Positions 47,318 through 56,218 of a stretch of DNA of 64,000 bases are shown here, piece after piece (position 1 is the first letter of the stretch; every line of letters begins with the position of its first letter). Both the position numbers and the translations under genes were made by a program. The notes under the pieces are model-generated. The model saw nothing but the letters and a program-made list of their open reading frames with translations, had not been told where the DNA came from and did no database searches. Origin of the DNA: Rhodanobacter sp. DHB23 (lineage in GTDB: Bacteria; Pseudomonadota; Gammaproteobacteria; Xanthomonadales; Rhodanobacteraceae); assembly GCF_014842975.1 (NCBI RefSeq), contig NZ_JACYXK010000022.1, positions 54,773 to 118,772 on the forward strand. Reading direction: 5' to 3'.

Positions 47318-47890
47318 ATGCAGATGGAAGAACTGAACGCGTTGATCGACAAGACGGCGACCTTGATGGTGCAGTACGAACGCCGTGGCGCGCAGATCGA
47401 TGCGCGGCTCCAGTCGCTTGGCGAGGCATTGCAGGGCCTGACGCAGATGTTGCCCGCGGTGGTCAGGGACTCGGCCAAGGGGCTGTTGCAGACCTTGCCG
47501 GGCGAAATGGCCGACACGGTGCGCGCCGGACTGGGCCAATCGATGGGCATGTACAGGCAGAACATGGACGCTGCGGGTGCCGATATCACTAGGGCCGCAC
47601 GTGCGTTGGCCGGGCAGATCGACCAACTGCGAAGCCTGCATCGACGATTGATCTGGAAGGTGACCGCTGCGGCCGTAGTCACCCTGGCGTTGCTGCTCGG
47701 CGGCGGCGCGTGGTTGTCGATGCATTACACCCGCGTGATCCATGACGAGCAGTTGTCCGCCGAGCTCATGAAGGCCTACAACGGCGCCGATGTCGTGCTG
47801 TGCGGTGATGGCCTGTTGTGTGCCAACGTGGATGGCAGGCACGCGCGTTATGGTGAGCGGGGCCAATACCTTCCGGTCAAACCGCGCTGA
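47318..47890 (+). CDS. Coiled-coil protein with one membrane helix
   Basis: A 190-residue protein. Residues 1–105 are helical and charged and likely form a coiled coil; one membrane helix follows at about 112–134 (TAAAVVTLALLLGGGAWLSM); the last 50 residues contain VVLCGDGLLCANVD and GQYLPVKPR. From memory, this tail resembles small membrane proteins annotated as relaxation or mobilisation proteins, which I could not verify. It lies 38 bp after the DUF2235 gene, so it probably belongs to the same operon. Its role is unknown; delivery accessory or immunity are possible. Confidence 0.6.
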   Translation: MQMEELNALIDKTATLMVQYERRGAQIDARLQSLGEALQGLTQMLPAVVRDSAKGLLQTLPGEMADTVRAGLGQSMGMYRQNMDAAGADITRAARALAGQIDQLRSLHRRLIWKVTAAAVVTLALLLGGGAWLSMHYTRVIHDEQLSAELMKAYNGADVVLCGDGLLCANVDGRHARYGERGQYLPVKPR

Positions 47891-47922
47891 TCGCGGCGGC
47901 CAGATGCATCGATGGGAAAAAT

Positions 47923-47954
47923 GCGAGGGCCGCGCATCGTTGCGCGGCCCTCGC
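47923..47954 (-). terminator. Terminator of the rcnB-like gene
   Basis: GCGAGGGCCGCGCA pairs with TGCGCGGCCCTCGC around a 4-base loop. The minus strand continues into CATTTTTCC, so it serves the minus-strand gene; it may also stop plus-strand transcripts of the DUF2235 group. Confidence 0.85.
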
Positions 47955-47969
47955 TGGCTCCGCCCTGGA

Positions 47970-48323
47970 TCAGTGCATGGCGACGTCGAGGATGATGCCG
48001 GTGGCCAGCGCGACCAGCAGGTAGTCGTTGTTCTCCGCACGCACCCAGCCATAGCCGTGCGGCGGCGGGCGCAGGCGATAGCGGCCGTAGTCCTGCACCA
48101 CGTAGATCGGGCCGCCGTAGCGGTGGCCGCGCTCCCAGTGGCGGTCGTGGCCATGCCGGGGGACGACCACGTAGCGGCGGTCGTCGTGGTGTCCGCGTCC
48201 ATGGCGATCCTGCCAGTCGTGGCGGTCGTGCCCGCGATCATGTCCATGGTCGTGATCGGCCAGCGCCACGCCGCTGCCGGCGAGCAGGGGCAGGACGAAC
48301 ATCAGGCTGCAGAGGGTCTTCAT
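47970..48323 (-). CDS. RcnB-family periplasmic protein
   Basis: A 117-residue secreted protein. It has a signal peptide (MKTLCSLMFVLPLLAGSGVALA), then a His/Asp-rich stretch (HDHGHDRGHDRHDWQDRHG) likely to bind metal, and the RcnB C-terminal block YGRYRLRPPPHGYGWVRAEN followed by a hydrophobic end. E. coli RcnB helps keep nickel and cobalt levels; here only metal binding is inferred. The start at 48323 has GGAGA upstream. The 182-bp gap to the next gene shows nothing else. Confidence 0.85.
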   Translation of the reverse strand: MKTLCSLMFVLPLLAGSGVALADHDHGHDRGHDRHDWQDRHGRGHHDDRRYVVVPRHGHDRHWERGHRYGGPIYVVQDYGRYRLRPPPHGYGWVRAENNDYLLVALATGIILDVAMH

Positions 48324-48505
48324 TGCAATGTCTCCGGTCGTGCCGACAGGCGGCGCGGAATGGAGCGTATGAAATTGCGCCTGAACGAAAGATATGTCGA
48401 CGCCGCGCCGCTTTGGCGTGCCGGCCAGTGGCAGGCCTCGACGCGTCCCGCCCAGGCAAGCGCCGTCGCAATCGGCAGTGAAGCCCGGCGTAGTAGGCTG
48501 CGGGA

Positions 48506-49324
48506 ATGGAATCCATCGACTTCGCTGCACGCCGTGCCGCCTTCCGCAAGCTGCACGAAAGCGGCTGCTTCATGCTTCCCAATCCGTGGGATCCTGGTTC
48601 AGCCCGGGCCTTGCAGCAGCTCGGCTTCAAGGCATTGGCGACCACCAGCTCGGGTTTCGCGTGGTCGCGCGCGCATGCGGACAACGCGATGGGTGTGGAA
48701 GCGGTGCTGGCGCACTGCCGCGCGATCGTGACGGCCACCGGCTTGCCGGTGAACGCCGATTTCGAGGACGGGCATGCCCGCGACCTCGGGGAGCTGGCGG
48801 ACAACGTGCGCCGTTGCATCGATACCGGCGTGGCGGGCCTGTCGATCGAGGATGCCACCGGCGACGCCGCGCGACCGTTGTACGAGTTCGACGAGGCCGT
48901 GGCGCGCATGCGCGCCGCCCGTGCGGCGATCGACGCCTCCGGCCAGGACGTGATGCTGGTCGGCCGCGCCGAATGTTTCCTGGTCGGCCACCCCGATCCC
49001 CTGGGCGAATCGCTGAGGCGCCTGTGCGCCTATGCCGAGGCCGGTGCGGATTGCCTGTACGCGCCAGGCCTGCGCACCAGCGAGCAGGTCGAGGCAGTGG
49101 TGCGTGCCGTCGCGCCGAAGCCGGTCAACGTGCTGGTGGGGTACGCCGCGCCGTTCACGCAGGCTGACCTCGCGAAACTCGGCGTGCGCCGGATCAGCGT
49201 GGGTGGCGCCTTGGCGGGGGCGGCGTGGGGAGGCTTCCTGCGCGCCGCGCAGGGCCTGGCCGAGGGGCGTTTCGACGGCTTCGCCGACAACGCCACGCAC
49301 GCGGAGTTGAATGGCCTGTTCTGA
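48506..49324 (+). CDS. Isocitrate lyase/PEP mutase superfamily protein
   Basis: A 272-residue TIM-barrel enzyme. FMLPNPWDPGSARALQQLGF, ALATTSSGFAWSRAH, NADFEDGHARD and GLSIEDATGD are the superfamily blocks, and VMLVGRAECFLVG carries the Arg/Glu pair. The classical lyase KKCGH loop is absent, so it is not isocitrate lyase itself; members act as carboxyphosphonoenolpyruvate mutase, methylisocitrate lyase or oxaloacetate decarboxylase-type enzymes. The exact reaction cannot be set. It stands alone, convergent with pfp. Confidence 0.86.
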   Translation: MESIDFAARRAAFRKLHESGCFMLPNPWDPGSARALQQLGFKALATTSSGFAWSRAHADNAMGVEAVLAHCRAIVTATGLPVNADFEDGHARDLGELADNVRRCIDTGVAGLSIEDATGDAARPLYEFDEAVARMRAARAAIDASGQDVMLVGRAECFLVGHPDPLGESLRRLCAYAEAGADCLYAPGLRTSEQVEAVVRAVAPKPVNVLVGYAAPFTQADLAKLGVRRISVGGALAGAAWGGFLRAAQGLAEGRFDGFADNATHAELNGLF

Positions 49325-49404
49325 GGGATGCGTGCCGTTGCTGCATCGATGTGCAATCGATGCGCATCGCGGGCGCTGCCTTCAGTGCATGGCGGCGCCG
49401 GTAA

Positions 49405-50673
49405 TCATGCAGGGGTCCACGGGGCCAGCTTCCTGGCCACCGGCAGGTTCTTCAACCGCACATAGACGGGCAAGCCGTTCTTCGCAGGCGGCGGGGCTTC
49501 GCCGGCGATCAGCGGTGCGAGATAGCGGCGCGCGGCGGCAGTGATGCCGAAGCCGTCGCGGGTGATGAAGCCCTTGGGCATCTTCTTTTCGCGATTGGCG
49601 ATCTTCGCCAGCGGCGCGGGTTCGATCTTCCAGCGATAGGGCGCGTCGCTGCCGCGGACGATCACCGGCATCACCGCGTTCATGCCGGCCAGCGCGTAGT
49701 CCACCGCGGCCTTGCCCACGGCATGGGCCTGCTCGACGTCGACCTTCGCGGCGGCGTGCCGCGCGGAGCGCTGCAGGTAGTCGGGCAGCGCCCAGTGGTA
49801 CTTGTAGCCGAGCTTCTGCTTCACCAGCGCGGCCAGCGTGGGCGCCACGCCGCCAAGCTGCACGTGGCCGAAGGCGTCGCGCGTGCCGGCGTCGGCGAGG
49901 AACTGACCCGCCGCGTTGCGGATGCCCTCGGAGGCGACCACGGTGCACCAGCCCACGCGTTCCACCGTGGCCTTCACTCTCGCGAGGAAGGCGGCTTCGT
50001 CGAACACGTTCTCGGGGAACAGGATGATGTGCGGCGCCTCGTCCGGGCCGTTGCCGGCGAGGCCGGCGGCGGCGGCGATCCAGCCGGCGTGGCGGCCCAT
50101 CACCTCGAGGATGAACACCTTGGTCGAGGTCTCGGCCATCGAAGCCACGTCGAGGCTGGCTTCCAGCGTGGAGATCGCCGTGTATTTCGCCACCGAGCCG
50201 AAGCCGGGGCAGCAGTCGGTGACGGCGAGGTCGTTGTCCACCGTCTTGGGCACGCCGATGCAGCGCAGGTCGTAGCCCATCGCCTTGCCGATCTGCGAGA
50301 GCTTGAGCGCGGTATCGGCCGAATCGTTGCCGCCGTTGTAGAGGAACCAGCGGATGTCGTGCGCGCGGAACACCTCGATCAGCCGTTCGTATTCGGCGCG
50401 GTTGGCTTCCAGCGATTTCAGCTTGTAGCGGCAGCTGCCGAACGCGCCGCCCGGGGTGTGGCGCAATGCCGCGATGGCGGCCTTCGACTCCCTGCCGGTG
50501 TCGATCAGGTCCTCGCGCAAGGCGCCGAGGATGCCGTTGCGTGCGGCGTAGGCTTTTACCCCCTTGGCCCGGGCAGTCTCGATCACGCCGGCCGCCGTGG
50601 CGTTGATGACGGCGGTGACGCCGCCGGACTGGGCGTAGAGCAGCTTGCCTTGGACAGGGCGACGGATCGGCAT
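49405..50673 (-). CDS. pfp: Pyrophosphate-dependent 6-phosphofructokinase
   Basis: A 422-residue glycolytic enzyme. LLYAQSGGVTAVINATAAGV is the N-terminal loop; GGND (114–117) keeps the second Asp that sets PPi over ATP use; GVPKTVDNDL and EVMGRHAGWIAAAAGLA are substrate motifs. PPi-PFK is reversible and swaps ATP for PPi. Xanthomonads have this form in place of ATP-PFK. The start at 50673 is where homology begins. It is divergent from adk. Membrane H+-PPase is encoded 4.4 kb away on the same strand. Confidence 0.93.
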   Translation of the reverse strand: MPIRRPVQGKLLYAQSGGVTAVINATAAGVIETARAKGVKAYAARNGILGALREDLIDTGRESKAAIAALRHTPGGAFGSCRYKLKSLEANRAEYERLIEVFRAHDIRWFLYNGGNDSADTALKLSQIGKAMGYDLRCIGVPKTVDNDLAVTDCCPGFGSVAKYTAISTLEASLDVASMAETSTKVFILEVMGRHAGWIAAAAGLAGNGPDEAPHIILFPENVFDEAAFLARVKATVERVGWCTVVASEGIRNAAGQFLADAGTRDAFGHVQLGGVAPTLAALVKQKLGYKYHWALPDYLQRSARHAAAKVDVEQAHAVGKAAVDYALAGMNAVMPVIVRGSDAPYRWKIEPAPLAKIANREKKMPKGFITRDGFGITAAARRYLAPLIAGEAPPPAKNGLPVYVRLKNLPVARKLAPWTPA

Positions 50674-50804
50674 GGCGAGGTCTCCGGTGGTGGGCGCGAA
50701 GCGCTGCGCGTCGCGGTCTTGTTTGACTATAACTGGCCGCAAACGCTAACGTGGAACCCATTTCCAGACGAATCGGCGGCTGCTCGCCGCCATTGTGGAG
50801 CGAT

Positions 50805-51383
50805 ATGCGACTCGTGCTACTCGGCGCGCCCGGCTCAGGCAAGGGCACCCAGGCCGCCCGGCTGAAGACTGACCTGGCCGTGCCGCACATCTCCACCGGC
50901 GACATGCTGCGCGCGGCCGTGGCCGCGGGCACGCCCATCGGCCTCAAGGCCAAGGCCGTGATGGACGCCGGCAAGCTGGTCTCCGACGACATCCTGCTCG
51001 CCATGCTGGAAGAACGCCTGGCCCAGCCCGACGCGAAGAACGGCTTCATCCTCGACGGCTACCCGCGCAACCTCGCGCAGGCCGATGCGCTCGACCACCT
51101 GCTGACCCGTATCCAGCAGCCGCTGGACGCGGTGGTGAAGCTGGACGTGCCGAACGAGGCGATCATCGGCCGCTGCGAGATCCGCTACGCCGCCGAGCAC
51201 CGCAAGGACGACGATCCCGTCGTGGTGCGCGACCGCCTCAAGGTCTATGCCGAGCAGACCGCGCCGGTGGCCGACTTCTACGCCAGGCGCGGCAAGCTGC
51301 AGGTGGTGGATGGCGTGGGCGAGCTGGACGAAGTCACCGCGCGCGTGAAGCGCGCGCTCAAGGCGGAAGAAGCGGCCACCTGA
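50805..51383 (+). CDS. adk: Adenylate kinase, short form
   Basis: A 192-residue enzyme that interconverts ATP + AMP and 2 ADP. MRLVLLGAPGSGKGTQAARL is the P-loop, HISTGDMLRAAV the AMP-site motif and GFILDGYPRNLAQADALD the conserved centre. The lid is short (GRCEIRYAAEHRKDDDP), so it lacks the zinc-lid insertion. The start at 50805 has GGAG upstream; an ATG at 50751 is in frame but unsupported. It is divergent from pfp with 131 bp between, which probably holds both promoters. Confidence 0.97.
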   Translation: MRLVLLGAPGSGKGTQAARLKTDLAVPHISTGDMLRAAVAAGTPIGLKAKAVMDAGKLVSDDILLAMLEERLAQPDAKNGFILDGYPRNLAQADALDHLLTRIQQPLDAVVKLDVPNEAIIGRCEIRYAAEHRKDDDPVVVRDRLKVYAEQTAPVADFYARRGKLQVVDGVGELDEVTARVKRALKAEEAAT

Positions 51384-51474
51384 TTTTCTCCCACTCCATG
51401 GCGGGGAGAGAGGTCGGGGTGTGGGCATAGCGTTTCCCACCGCATTGCGGATGCCTCAAAGCCACGCCATCCAG

Positions 51475-51544
51475 CCCTCTTCCTCGCTCCTCAAAGCAGA
51501 GCCATCCATGGCCCTTCCCCGCGTCGGCAAGCGGGTGAGGGGAG
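51475..51544 (-). repeat. 70-bp dispersed repeat (copy 2)
   Basis: A near-copy (four mismatches in 70) of the block at 42819–42888. It contains GCCATCCATGGC (51501–51512). GGA is on the minus strand, antisense to adk and the next gene. It ends 17 bp before the start codon of the following gene, so it forms most of its leader. A partly similar CTCCC/GGGGAG element precedes it at about 51388–51413. Confidence 0.8.
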
Positions 51545-51561
51545 TCCGTCAAGGAATCCCC

Positions 51562-52230
51562 ATGCGTCTGCACATCCTTGGCCTCTGGCTGTTCGTGGCT
51601 CCCACGCTTGGGTGGGCGCAGGGCGTGCGTGCATGTCCTGCGCCGTCTGCGGCGGACTATTACTTCCCGGCCAATACCTTCGTGGGGTTTGGGGTGGAAA
51701 GTGTTGCGCCGACGGATATGGATCGACTGCGGTCCGGTGACAGTTACCAGCGCGAGCGGTATTCGGACAGCTTCAATGCGCTGGGATTGCGCTCCTGGTC
51801 GTGTGGCGGGTTTGGCCAGGGCTATCGCTTTGTCTGGCTCAGATCGTTCGATGCCCCTGTCAGCGTCAGCATCGTACGGGGCACGACCGGCTGGGTGCTG
51901 GACGCCACGGAGTTGAACGTTGCTGGTGGCCTTCGGCAAGGCGCGGCCTTGCGCACGGCACACATCGCACTCAATGCCAGGCAGATTGAATACATGCGGA
52001 AACAGATCGAATTGTCCGATGCCTGGTCTGTGCCGACCAACAGCACCTACAACAGTAACGGCAACGTTGTGATCGCTGCGGATGGCGCGCAGTGGATAAT
52101 CGAGCTGCGCGATGGCGATCGTTACCATGTCATCGATCGATTTTCTCCAAAGAATGGCCCTGCGCGCGCGTTGGGGCTGGCTTTCCTTGCGCTGACGGGC
52201 TGGCAATTCCCCGCACGCGAAACGTATTGA
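51562..52230 (+). CDS. Secreted protein of unknown function
   Basis: A 222-residue protein with a clear signal peptide (MRLHILGLWLFVAPTLGWAQ). I do not recognise the mature part. It has two cysteines (RACPAP and SWSCGG), aromatic-rich blocks such as ADYYFPANTF and GQGYRFVWLRSF, and a predicted mostly beta character. The start at 51562 has AAGGA upstream; a longer frame from 51421 runs through the repeat and is rejected. Lower GC codon use than adk or mpl suggests an accessory gene. It lies 10 bp before mpl. Confidence 0.7.
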   Translation: MRLHILGLWLFVAPTLGWAQGVRACPAPSAADYYFPANTFVGFGVESVAPTDMDRLRSGDSYQRERYSDSFNALGLRSWSCGGFGQGYRFVWLRSFDAPVSVSIVRGTTGWVLDATELNVAGGLRQGAALRTAHIALNARQIEYMRKQIELSDAWSVPTNSTYNSNGNVVIAADGAQWIIELRDGDRYHVIDRFSPKNGPARALGLAFLALTGWQFPARETY

Positions 52231-52240
52231 CTTGGACGAC

Positions 52241-53647
52241 ATGAAACTGCACATCCTCGGCATCTGCGGCACCTTCATGGGCGGCGTGGCCGCACTGGCG
52301 CGCGAACTGGGGCACGAGGTCGAAGGTTCCGACGCCAACGTCTACCCGCCGATGAGCACCCAGCTCGAGGCGCTGGGCATCCGCCTGATGGACGGTTATG
52401 CGGCCGGGCATCTGCAACCCGCGCCCGACCTCGTGGTGGTGGGCAATGCGATGACGCGCGGCAATCCCGCCGTCGAATACATGCTTGACGCGCAGTTGCG
52501 CTACGTGTCCGGCCCGCAATGGCTGGGCGAGACGGTGCTGGCGGGACGCGAGGTGCTGGCCGTGGCCGGAACCCACGGCAAGACCACCACCACCAGCCTG
52601 CTCGCGTACCTGCTCGAAGGCGCGGGCATGGCGCCGGGCTTTTTGATCGGCGGAGTGCCGGGCAACTTCGGCGTCTCCGCGCGGTTGGGTGGCCCGGGCC
52701 GAATCCCGAATCCAGGCTCTCAACAGACGAATGTCTGGTCATCCCGAATCCCGTTCGTGATCGAGGCGGACGAATACGACACCGCGTTCTTCGACAAGCG
52801 CTCGAAGTTCGTGCACTACCGTCCCCGCATCGCCATCCTCAACAACCTCGAATACGACCACGCGGACATCTTTCCCGACGTGGCGGCGATCCAGCGCCAG
52901 TTCCACCACCTGGTGCGCACGGTGCCGGGCAATGGCCGCTTGATCGTCAATGCGCACGACGAACGCCTGGCCGAAGTGCTGGCGATGGGCTGCTGGACGC
53001 CGGTGGAGACGTTCGGCATCGGCCATGGCGACTGGCGGGCCGAGCTGGTCGAGGCCGACGGCAGCGCGTTCCGCGTGATGCGTGGGGACGAGTTGCTGGG
53101 CGAGGTGCATTGGTCGCTGCTGGGCAACCACAGCGTGATGAACGCGCTGGCCGCGTTGGCCGCAGCCAGTGCGGCAGGCGCCGATCCGCGCGCGTTGCTG
53201 CCCGCCTTCGCCGGCTTCGACAGCGTGAAGCGGCGTATGGAGCTGGTGGGCGAGGTGGATGGCGTGCGCGTCTACGACGATTTCGCGCATCACCCCACGG
53301 CCATCGCCACCACGCTGGCGGGCCTGCGCGCGAAGGTGGGCGAGGCGCGCATCCTGGTGGCGCTGGAGCCGCGCTCCAACTCGATGCGCCTCGGCGCCCA
53401 CGCCGAAGCGCTGGCGCCTTCGCTGGCCGATGCCGACGGCGTGCTGTTCCTGCATCGGCCCGAGCTGGCCTGGGATGCGCAGCGCGTCACCGGTGCGCTG
53501 CAAGGTCGCGGCAGCACCGCGCCCAGCGTCGACGCACTGCTGGCGGACCTGCGCGCGAAGACCCGGCCCGGCGACCACGTGGTGTTCATGTCCAACGGGG
53601 GGTTCGAGGGCGCGCCGCGGCGTTTCGTCGAATCGCTCGCGCGCTGA
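52241..53647 (+). CDS. mpl: UDP-MurNAc-tripeptide ligase (murein recycling)
   Basis: A 468-residue Mur-ligase-family enzyme that joins recycled L-Ala-D-Glu-mDAP to UDP-MurNAc. HILGICGTFMGGVAALAREL opens it; VAGTHGKTTTTSLLAYLLE is the ATP loop; VIEADEYDTAFFDKRSKFVH, LLGNHSVMNALAALAAA and YDDFAHHPTAIATTL are Mpl motifs. The start at 52241 is preferred to TTG at 52232. About 20 extra residues (151–170) before VIEADEYD are coded by a palindromic DNA segment and are not in E. coli Mpl. Confidence 0.94.
   Translation: MKLHILGICGTFMGGVAALARELGHEVEGSDANVYPPMSTQLEALGIRLMDGYAAGHLQPAPDLVVVGNAMTRGNPAVEYMLDAQLRYVSGPQWLGETVLAGREVLAVAGTHGKTTTTSLLAYLLEGAGMAPGFLIGGVPGNFGVSARLGGPGRIPNPGSQQTNVWSSRIPFVIEADEYDTAFFDKRSKFVHYRPRIAILNNLEYDHADIFPDVAAIQRQFHHLVRTVPGNGRLIVNAHDERLAEVLAMGCWTPVETFGIGHGDWRAELVEADGSAFRVMRGDELLGEVHWSLLGNHSVMNALAALAAASAAGADPRALLPAFAGFDSVKRRMELVGEVDGVRVYDDFAHHPTAIATTLAGLRAKVGEARILVALEPRSNSMRLGAHAEALAPSLADADGVLFLHRPELAWDAQRVTGALQGRGSTAPSVDALLADLRAKTRPGDHVVFMSNGGFEGAPRRFVESLAR
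52698..52753 (+). repeat. In-frame palindromic insertion within mpl
   Basis: The segment starts and ends with copies of CCGAATCCC, repeated as CGAATCCCGAATCC at the left and TCCCGAATCCCG at the right, around the hairpin CAGACGAATGTCTG (52724–52737). It codes for RIPNPGSQQTNVWSSRIP, with no stop or frameshift. It looks like a small mobile palindrome inserted in a surface loop, comparable in style to Rickettsia palindromic elements. Confidence 0.55.
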
Positions 53648-53678
53648 GCGGGCGTTCCCTGCGTTGCCCCCGGGCTCG

Positions 53679-54650
53679 TCAGGCCCGGCGTGGGTTTGCC
53701 GCCGGATTGCCTGCCTCGGCGTGGGCCCTGCGCAGCTTGCGGAGCAGCCGGCTGTACAGCTTGATCGCAGCGAAGACCGGCCATTTCCGGCCCGGATGCA
53801 TGGCCCGCCGCTCCCTCCAGACGGCGGCAAACAGCGGCAGGTTGCCCGCTCCCCGGTAGGCGCCTTCGATCGCTTGCAGCATGCGGCCGGCGCGCCTGGA
53901 ATCGCCGAGGTTGCTGGCCATCCATGCACGCAGCAGGAGCCCGCGCTCGTCGAACCAGACCAGGTTGCGATTGGCCACCCGGGTGGGCGATGCCTTGCCT
54001 ATGGCGGAAAAGGCCTGCGCGTGCCGGCGGAACTGCACCAGCGGTTCGTCGACGAGGACGACGCCCGCGCTGGCGGCGGCGTACAAGGCCAGCTGCCAGT
54101 CGTAATAGAGGGCCGGTTCCAGCGGGCATGCGCGTTCGAACAGTTCGCGCCGCAGCAACATCGCATGGCCGGAGGCCGAATTGGCGAAAACGAACTGCAT
54201 GGGATTCGTGCCGTGCAGCATCTCGACGTCGTCGGAAACGCGCCGGCCCGTGGGCGTGCCGGCCTCGTCGATGTAGCACGAGTCGCAGTAGGCCATGGCG
54301 CGATCGCCGATGGCGGCCAGCAGCCGGGACAGCTTTGCCGGGTGCCAGATGTCGTCCTGGTCGCTGGGCGCGAGGTATTCCCCGCGGCAGAGCGACATGG
54401 CGCGTTCGAAGCTGCGCGTCAGCCCGAGGTTGCCGGGATTGGCGTGGACGCGGACGCGCGGATCCCGCGCCGCGTAGGCGTTGAGGATGGCGAGGCTTTC
54501 GTCGCTGGAACCGTCGTCCACCGCGACCACTTCGAGCCGCACGTCCTGCTGCGTCAGGATGGAATCCATTTGCAACGGCAGGAACCTCGCGCCGTTGTAG
54601 ACGCTGATCGCCACGGAGATCAGTGGTTGCGGGTGTGGGGAGCTGTGCAT
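53679..54650 (-). CDS. GT2-family glycosyltransferase
   Basis: A 323-residue GT-A glycosyltransferase. ISVAISVYNGARFLPLQMDS, VVAVDDGSSDESLAIL, LAPSDQDDIWHPAKL (metal-binding acidic motif) and YYDWQLALYAAASAG match rhamnosyl- and related transferases of O-antigen synthesis. The C-terminal 60 residues are basic and may bind the membrane. It lies alone, convergent with mpl. The sugar is unknown. The spacer 54651–54802 shows no gene. Confidence 0.86.
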   Translation of the reverse strand: MHSSPHPQPLISVAISVYNGARFLPLQMDSILTQQDVRLEVVAVDDGSSDESLAILNAYAARDPRVRVHANPGNLGLTRSFERAMSLCRGEYLAPSDQDDIWHPAKLSRLLAAIGDRAMAYCDSCYIDEAGTPTGRRVSDDVEMLHGTNPMQFVFANSASGHAMLLRRELFERACPLEPALYYDWQLALYAAASAGVVLVDEPLVQFRRHAQAFSAIGKASPTRVANRNLVWFDERGLLLRAWMASNLGDSRRAGRMLQAIEGAYRGAGNLPLFAAVWRERRAMHPGRKWPVFAAIKLYSRLLRKLRRAHAEAGNPAANPRRA

Positions 54651-54802
54651 GGCCTGGAGACGGGCGCCGAGGGGGTACGGGCAAGTTTACGGAATCGGAG
54701 GCGATCGACTCGAACCATGGAGGCGCACGCCCGGAATTCGGAGTCGGCGGCGCGCGTTGGAAGCGGCCCTGGCGACCCGCTCCGGGACGATCATTCGCCC
54801 GA

Positions 54803-56218
54803 TCAGGCCAGTGGCGCGTCGAAGCTGGGCGGCCGGCGCAGGTATTCCCGCCGTGCGGATGTCCAGACGCCCAGCCCGAAACCCAGCGTGACCAGCAGCA
54901 GGATGGCGCCGCCGAAGGCGAGGCCCAGCGTGCCGAGCAGCCAATAGCCGCCCCAGTACACCGCCATGCCGCCGAGCGTCACGAGCAGGTCGACCATGCC
55001 GCGCCCGAAGCCGCCCTCCGGGCCGATCAGGTGCACCGCGAGCGCGGTGAGGCTGGCGCCCATGCTCACGATGGCCGCGTCGACCAGCATGCGCACCGGT
55101 TCCGCGGCATGGGTGAGCACGATGCCCAGCCCGGTATAGGCCACCGTGCCGAGCACGGTGATCGGCACCAGCACCACCAGCGCGTCGATCAGCGTCTGCT
55201 GGTAATCGGCGCGGGTGGATGGCGCCAGCGTGAGGTAGAGGTCGGCGAGGTTCGGCCGCATCTGCCGCATGCCGCGGCCCAGCTGGGGGAAGCGTGCGAG
55301 GCCCAGCAGGATCGCGTAGGCGCCCACCGCCACTGCGTTGAAATGCTGGCGATGCATCACCGCCAGCACGTAGAACGCCACGATGGCCGCCACCAGCACG
55401 AGGCGCAGCGCGATCGCCTGCGGGTTGTCGTGTGGCAACAGCAGGCGGCGCACCAGCACCATGCGCAGCCGCCACGTGGGCTTCGCGCGGTAGCACGCCA
55501 GTGCGCGCTCCATCGCGCGCTGCGAGGTGTTGTCGAAGAGCGCGGCGATGTACCTGGCGAGCTTGCCGCGGCGCACGGGCGTGCCGTCGAGGGCGCGGGC
55601 CCGCGAACGACCAAGCTGGACGTTCTCCAGCGGCGAGGCGCCGGGTTCCTGGTCCTCGATGCGCAGCATCGCGCGCAGGCTGAGCCGCACGATCAGCGCC
55701 GCCAGCAACAGCGCCAGCGGCACGACCCAGGGCGAGGCGAGCAGCGCGTTGGCGAGCTGGCTGGCCAGTCCCGGCTGCCAGCCGGCCAGCACGAACAGGC
55801 CCCACACCAGCAGGTTGATGTAGCGCGCGGAGCTGGCGGCCAGCCCGACGGATGCCAGCAGCAGGATGCCTGCGCCGCCCGCCACGGCATGCGGCACGCC
55901 CATCAGCAGTGCGGCCAGCGCGGGCAGCCCTGCCCATTGCGCGGCCTGCAGCGCACCCGCGGTGGCGAGCCGTTTGCGGAAATCGGGCAGCAGGAAGCTC
56001 TCCGGCCGGCACAGCCCGCGCAGGCACATGCCCAGCATGGTGAACCAGAACCACGCGCCGAAACCGAGCAGCATGGCGGCCACGCCGGCGATCCCCGCGC
56101 CCACGGCGGGGACGCAGCCGAGCAGGATCGCCGCGACCAGCCACATCAGCTGCAGCAGCAGCGCGCCGACCAGCAACTGCCGGCAGGGCTGCAGCCACAA
56201 CTGCCACACCGCCCTCAC
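54803..56218 (-). CDS. ABC transporter membrane protein
   Basis: A 471-residue protein with about ten hydrophobic segments and a long charged central loop (residues about 180–260, ALDGTPVRRGKLARYIAALF). I do not recognise a defined family. It is assigned as the permease because its GTG start overlaps the stop of the ATPase gene (GTGA), so the two are translationally coupled. A start a few codons further in is possible. The substrate is unknown. Confidence 0.72.
   Translation of the reverse strand: MRAVWQLWLQPCRQLLVGALLLQLMWLVAAILLGCVPAVGAGIAGVAAMLLGFGAWFWFTMLGMCLRGLCRPESFLLPDFRKRLATAGALQAAQWAGLPALAALLMGVPHAVAGGAGILLLASVGLAASSARYINLLVWGLFVLAGWQPGLASQLANALLASPWVVPLALLLAALIVRLSLRAMLRIEDQEPGASPLENVQLGRSRARALDGTPVRRGKLARYIAALFDNTSQRAMERALACYRAKPTWRLRMVLVRRLLLPHDNPQAIALRLVLVAAIVAFYVLAVMHRQHFNAVAVGAYAILLGLARFPQLGRGMRQMRPNLADLYLTLAPSTRADYQQTLIDALVVLVPITVLGTVAYTGLGIVLTHAAEPVRMLVDAAIVSMGASLTALAVHLIGPEGGFGRGMVDLLVTLGGMAVYWGGYWLLGTLGLAFGGAILLLVTLGFGLGVWTSARREYLRRPPSFDAPLA

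Noticed and set aside
48506..49324. Annotation as isocitrate lyase itself
   Set aside because: The protein is about half the length of isocitrate lyase and lacks the KKCGH catalytic loop, so only superfamily membership is supported.
51421..51561. N-terminal extension of the secreted unknown protein
   Set aside because: These codons read through the 70-bp dispersed repeat; the ATG at 51562 has a ribosome site and begins a signal peptide.
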